From Streptomyces sp. WM4235 (lineage in GTDB: Bacteria; Actinomycetota; Actinomycetes; Streptomycetales; Streptomycetaceae): DNA of 64,000 bases. A program made the position numbers and the translations under genes. Below, piece by piece: positions 63,963 through 64,000 of the stretch. Within the stretch, counting starts at the first letter, position 1; each line of letters opens with the position of its first letter. Under the pieces are notes generated by a model. It was not told the origin of the DNA and did not search any database. It worked only from the letters and a program-made list of their open reading frames with translations. Location: assembly GCF_001279725.1 (NCBI RefSeq), contig NZ_LGDE01000001.1, positions 203,810 to 267,809 on the forward strand. Direction: 5' to 3'.

Positions 63963-64000
63963 CTGCGCCCCCGGCACCCCCCCCCGCCGGCCGCCCCCGC
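63768..64000 (+). CDS. possible N-terminus of a Pro/Ala-rich protein (partial, tentative)
   Basis: GTG 63768 lies 6 bases after TATAAC (63756-63761), a good leaderless-type layout, and opens a frame that remains free of stops to the window end (77 codons): it begins MQAGTAAPASARRSGLVPRD and becomes Pro/Ala/Gly/Arg-rich. GC3 is high, but so it is in other frames of this sequence, and no domain is seen. It may be a disordered N-terminal tail or chance. Confidence 0.3.
   Translation, partial: MQAGTAAPASARRSGLVPRDGQAPHPPRPGGPPPSPPQPGPISSRRPGAPAPGPAQAPAAPATARLRPRHPPPPAAP

Noticed and set aside
63645..63977. 110-residue Gly/Arg-rich minus-strand frame at the window edge
   Set aside because: Low-complexity composition in nearly pure-GC DNA with no start signal; equal frames exist on the other strand.

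Overview
This window is high-GC actinobacterial chromosome, almost certainly Streptomyces or a very close relative. Evidence: third codon positions are nearly all G or C; GTG starts are frequent; many genes have a TANNNT -10 hexamer only 6-8 bases before the start codon (leaderless type); and gene order follows the conserved clpP1-clpP2-clpX / valS-folC-ndk / mreBCD-pbp2-rodA / rne-rplU-rpmA-obg / proB-proA / nadD-LCP-rsfS / leuS-comEA-comEC-holA block of Streptomyces chromosomes (order recalled from S. coelicolor, not checked by search). It looks like core chromosome: I see no transposase, phage gene, CRISPR array or plasmid function.

Layout. 1-2.3 kb: Clp protease (end of clpP1, clpP2, clpX). 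2.3-6.2 kb: proline/glutamine-rich membrane protein and valS. 6.3-8.5 kb: an orphan sensor kinase and, on the minus strand, a second MreB-like actin. 8.7-11.1 kb: folC, a small DUF4233-type membrane protein, ndk. 11.4-17.6 kb: mreB, mreC, mreD, a class B PBP and rodA (sfr), the elongation/spore-wall machinery. 17.7-23.4 kb: CYTH-CHAD protein, B12-type radical SAM protein, an unusual repeat-built membrane protein, and a DUF2344 partner of the radical SAM protein that appears to start at CTG. 23.7-29.9 kb: RNase E/G with long disordered arms, L21, L27, Obg GTPase. 30-40.5 kb: a cell-surface glycopolymer island (two long GT2 enzymes, GalE, a GT4, a GT2-TagF fusion, a dolichol-phosphate-type GT2 and GtrA). 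40.6-43.6 kb: proB, a small unknown, proA. 43.7-46.9 kb: two membrane proteins sharing a 22-residue motif, an M48 peptidase and a 55-residue membrane protein. 47-50.6 kb: nadD, an LCP-family protein, rsfS and a histidine phosphatase that also seems to start at CTG. 50.7-51.4 kb: two identical tRNA-Ala(GGC) genes around a small zinc-ribbon gene. 51.5-54.6 kb: leuS behind a leaderless 12-residue Leu-Leu-Leu leader peptide and an intrinsic terminator. 54.7-63.1 kb: apolipoprotein-like membrane-anchored protein, DegV, ComEA, ComEC, a YceI-domain protein, a small unknown, holA and a small tyrosine phosphatase. 63.1-64 kb: extremely GC-rich, repeat-like DNA with one tentative gene running off the end.

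How the genes work together. The window joins envelope growth (MreBCD, PBP2, RodA, second MreB), synthesis of a surface polymer (29.9-40.5 kb) and its probable attachment (LCP protein) with translation and RNA metabolism (valS, leuS, RNase E, L21/L27, Obg, RsfS, tRNA-Ala). The most interesting points are the leuS attenuator with a paired direct repeat in front of its promoter, two inferred CTG starts, two TTA codons in comEA (possible bldA dependence), the missing comEC stop, the repeat-built membrane protein at 21.4-22.5 kb, the paired MreB genes, and the SVVFDE-motif protein pair.
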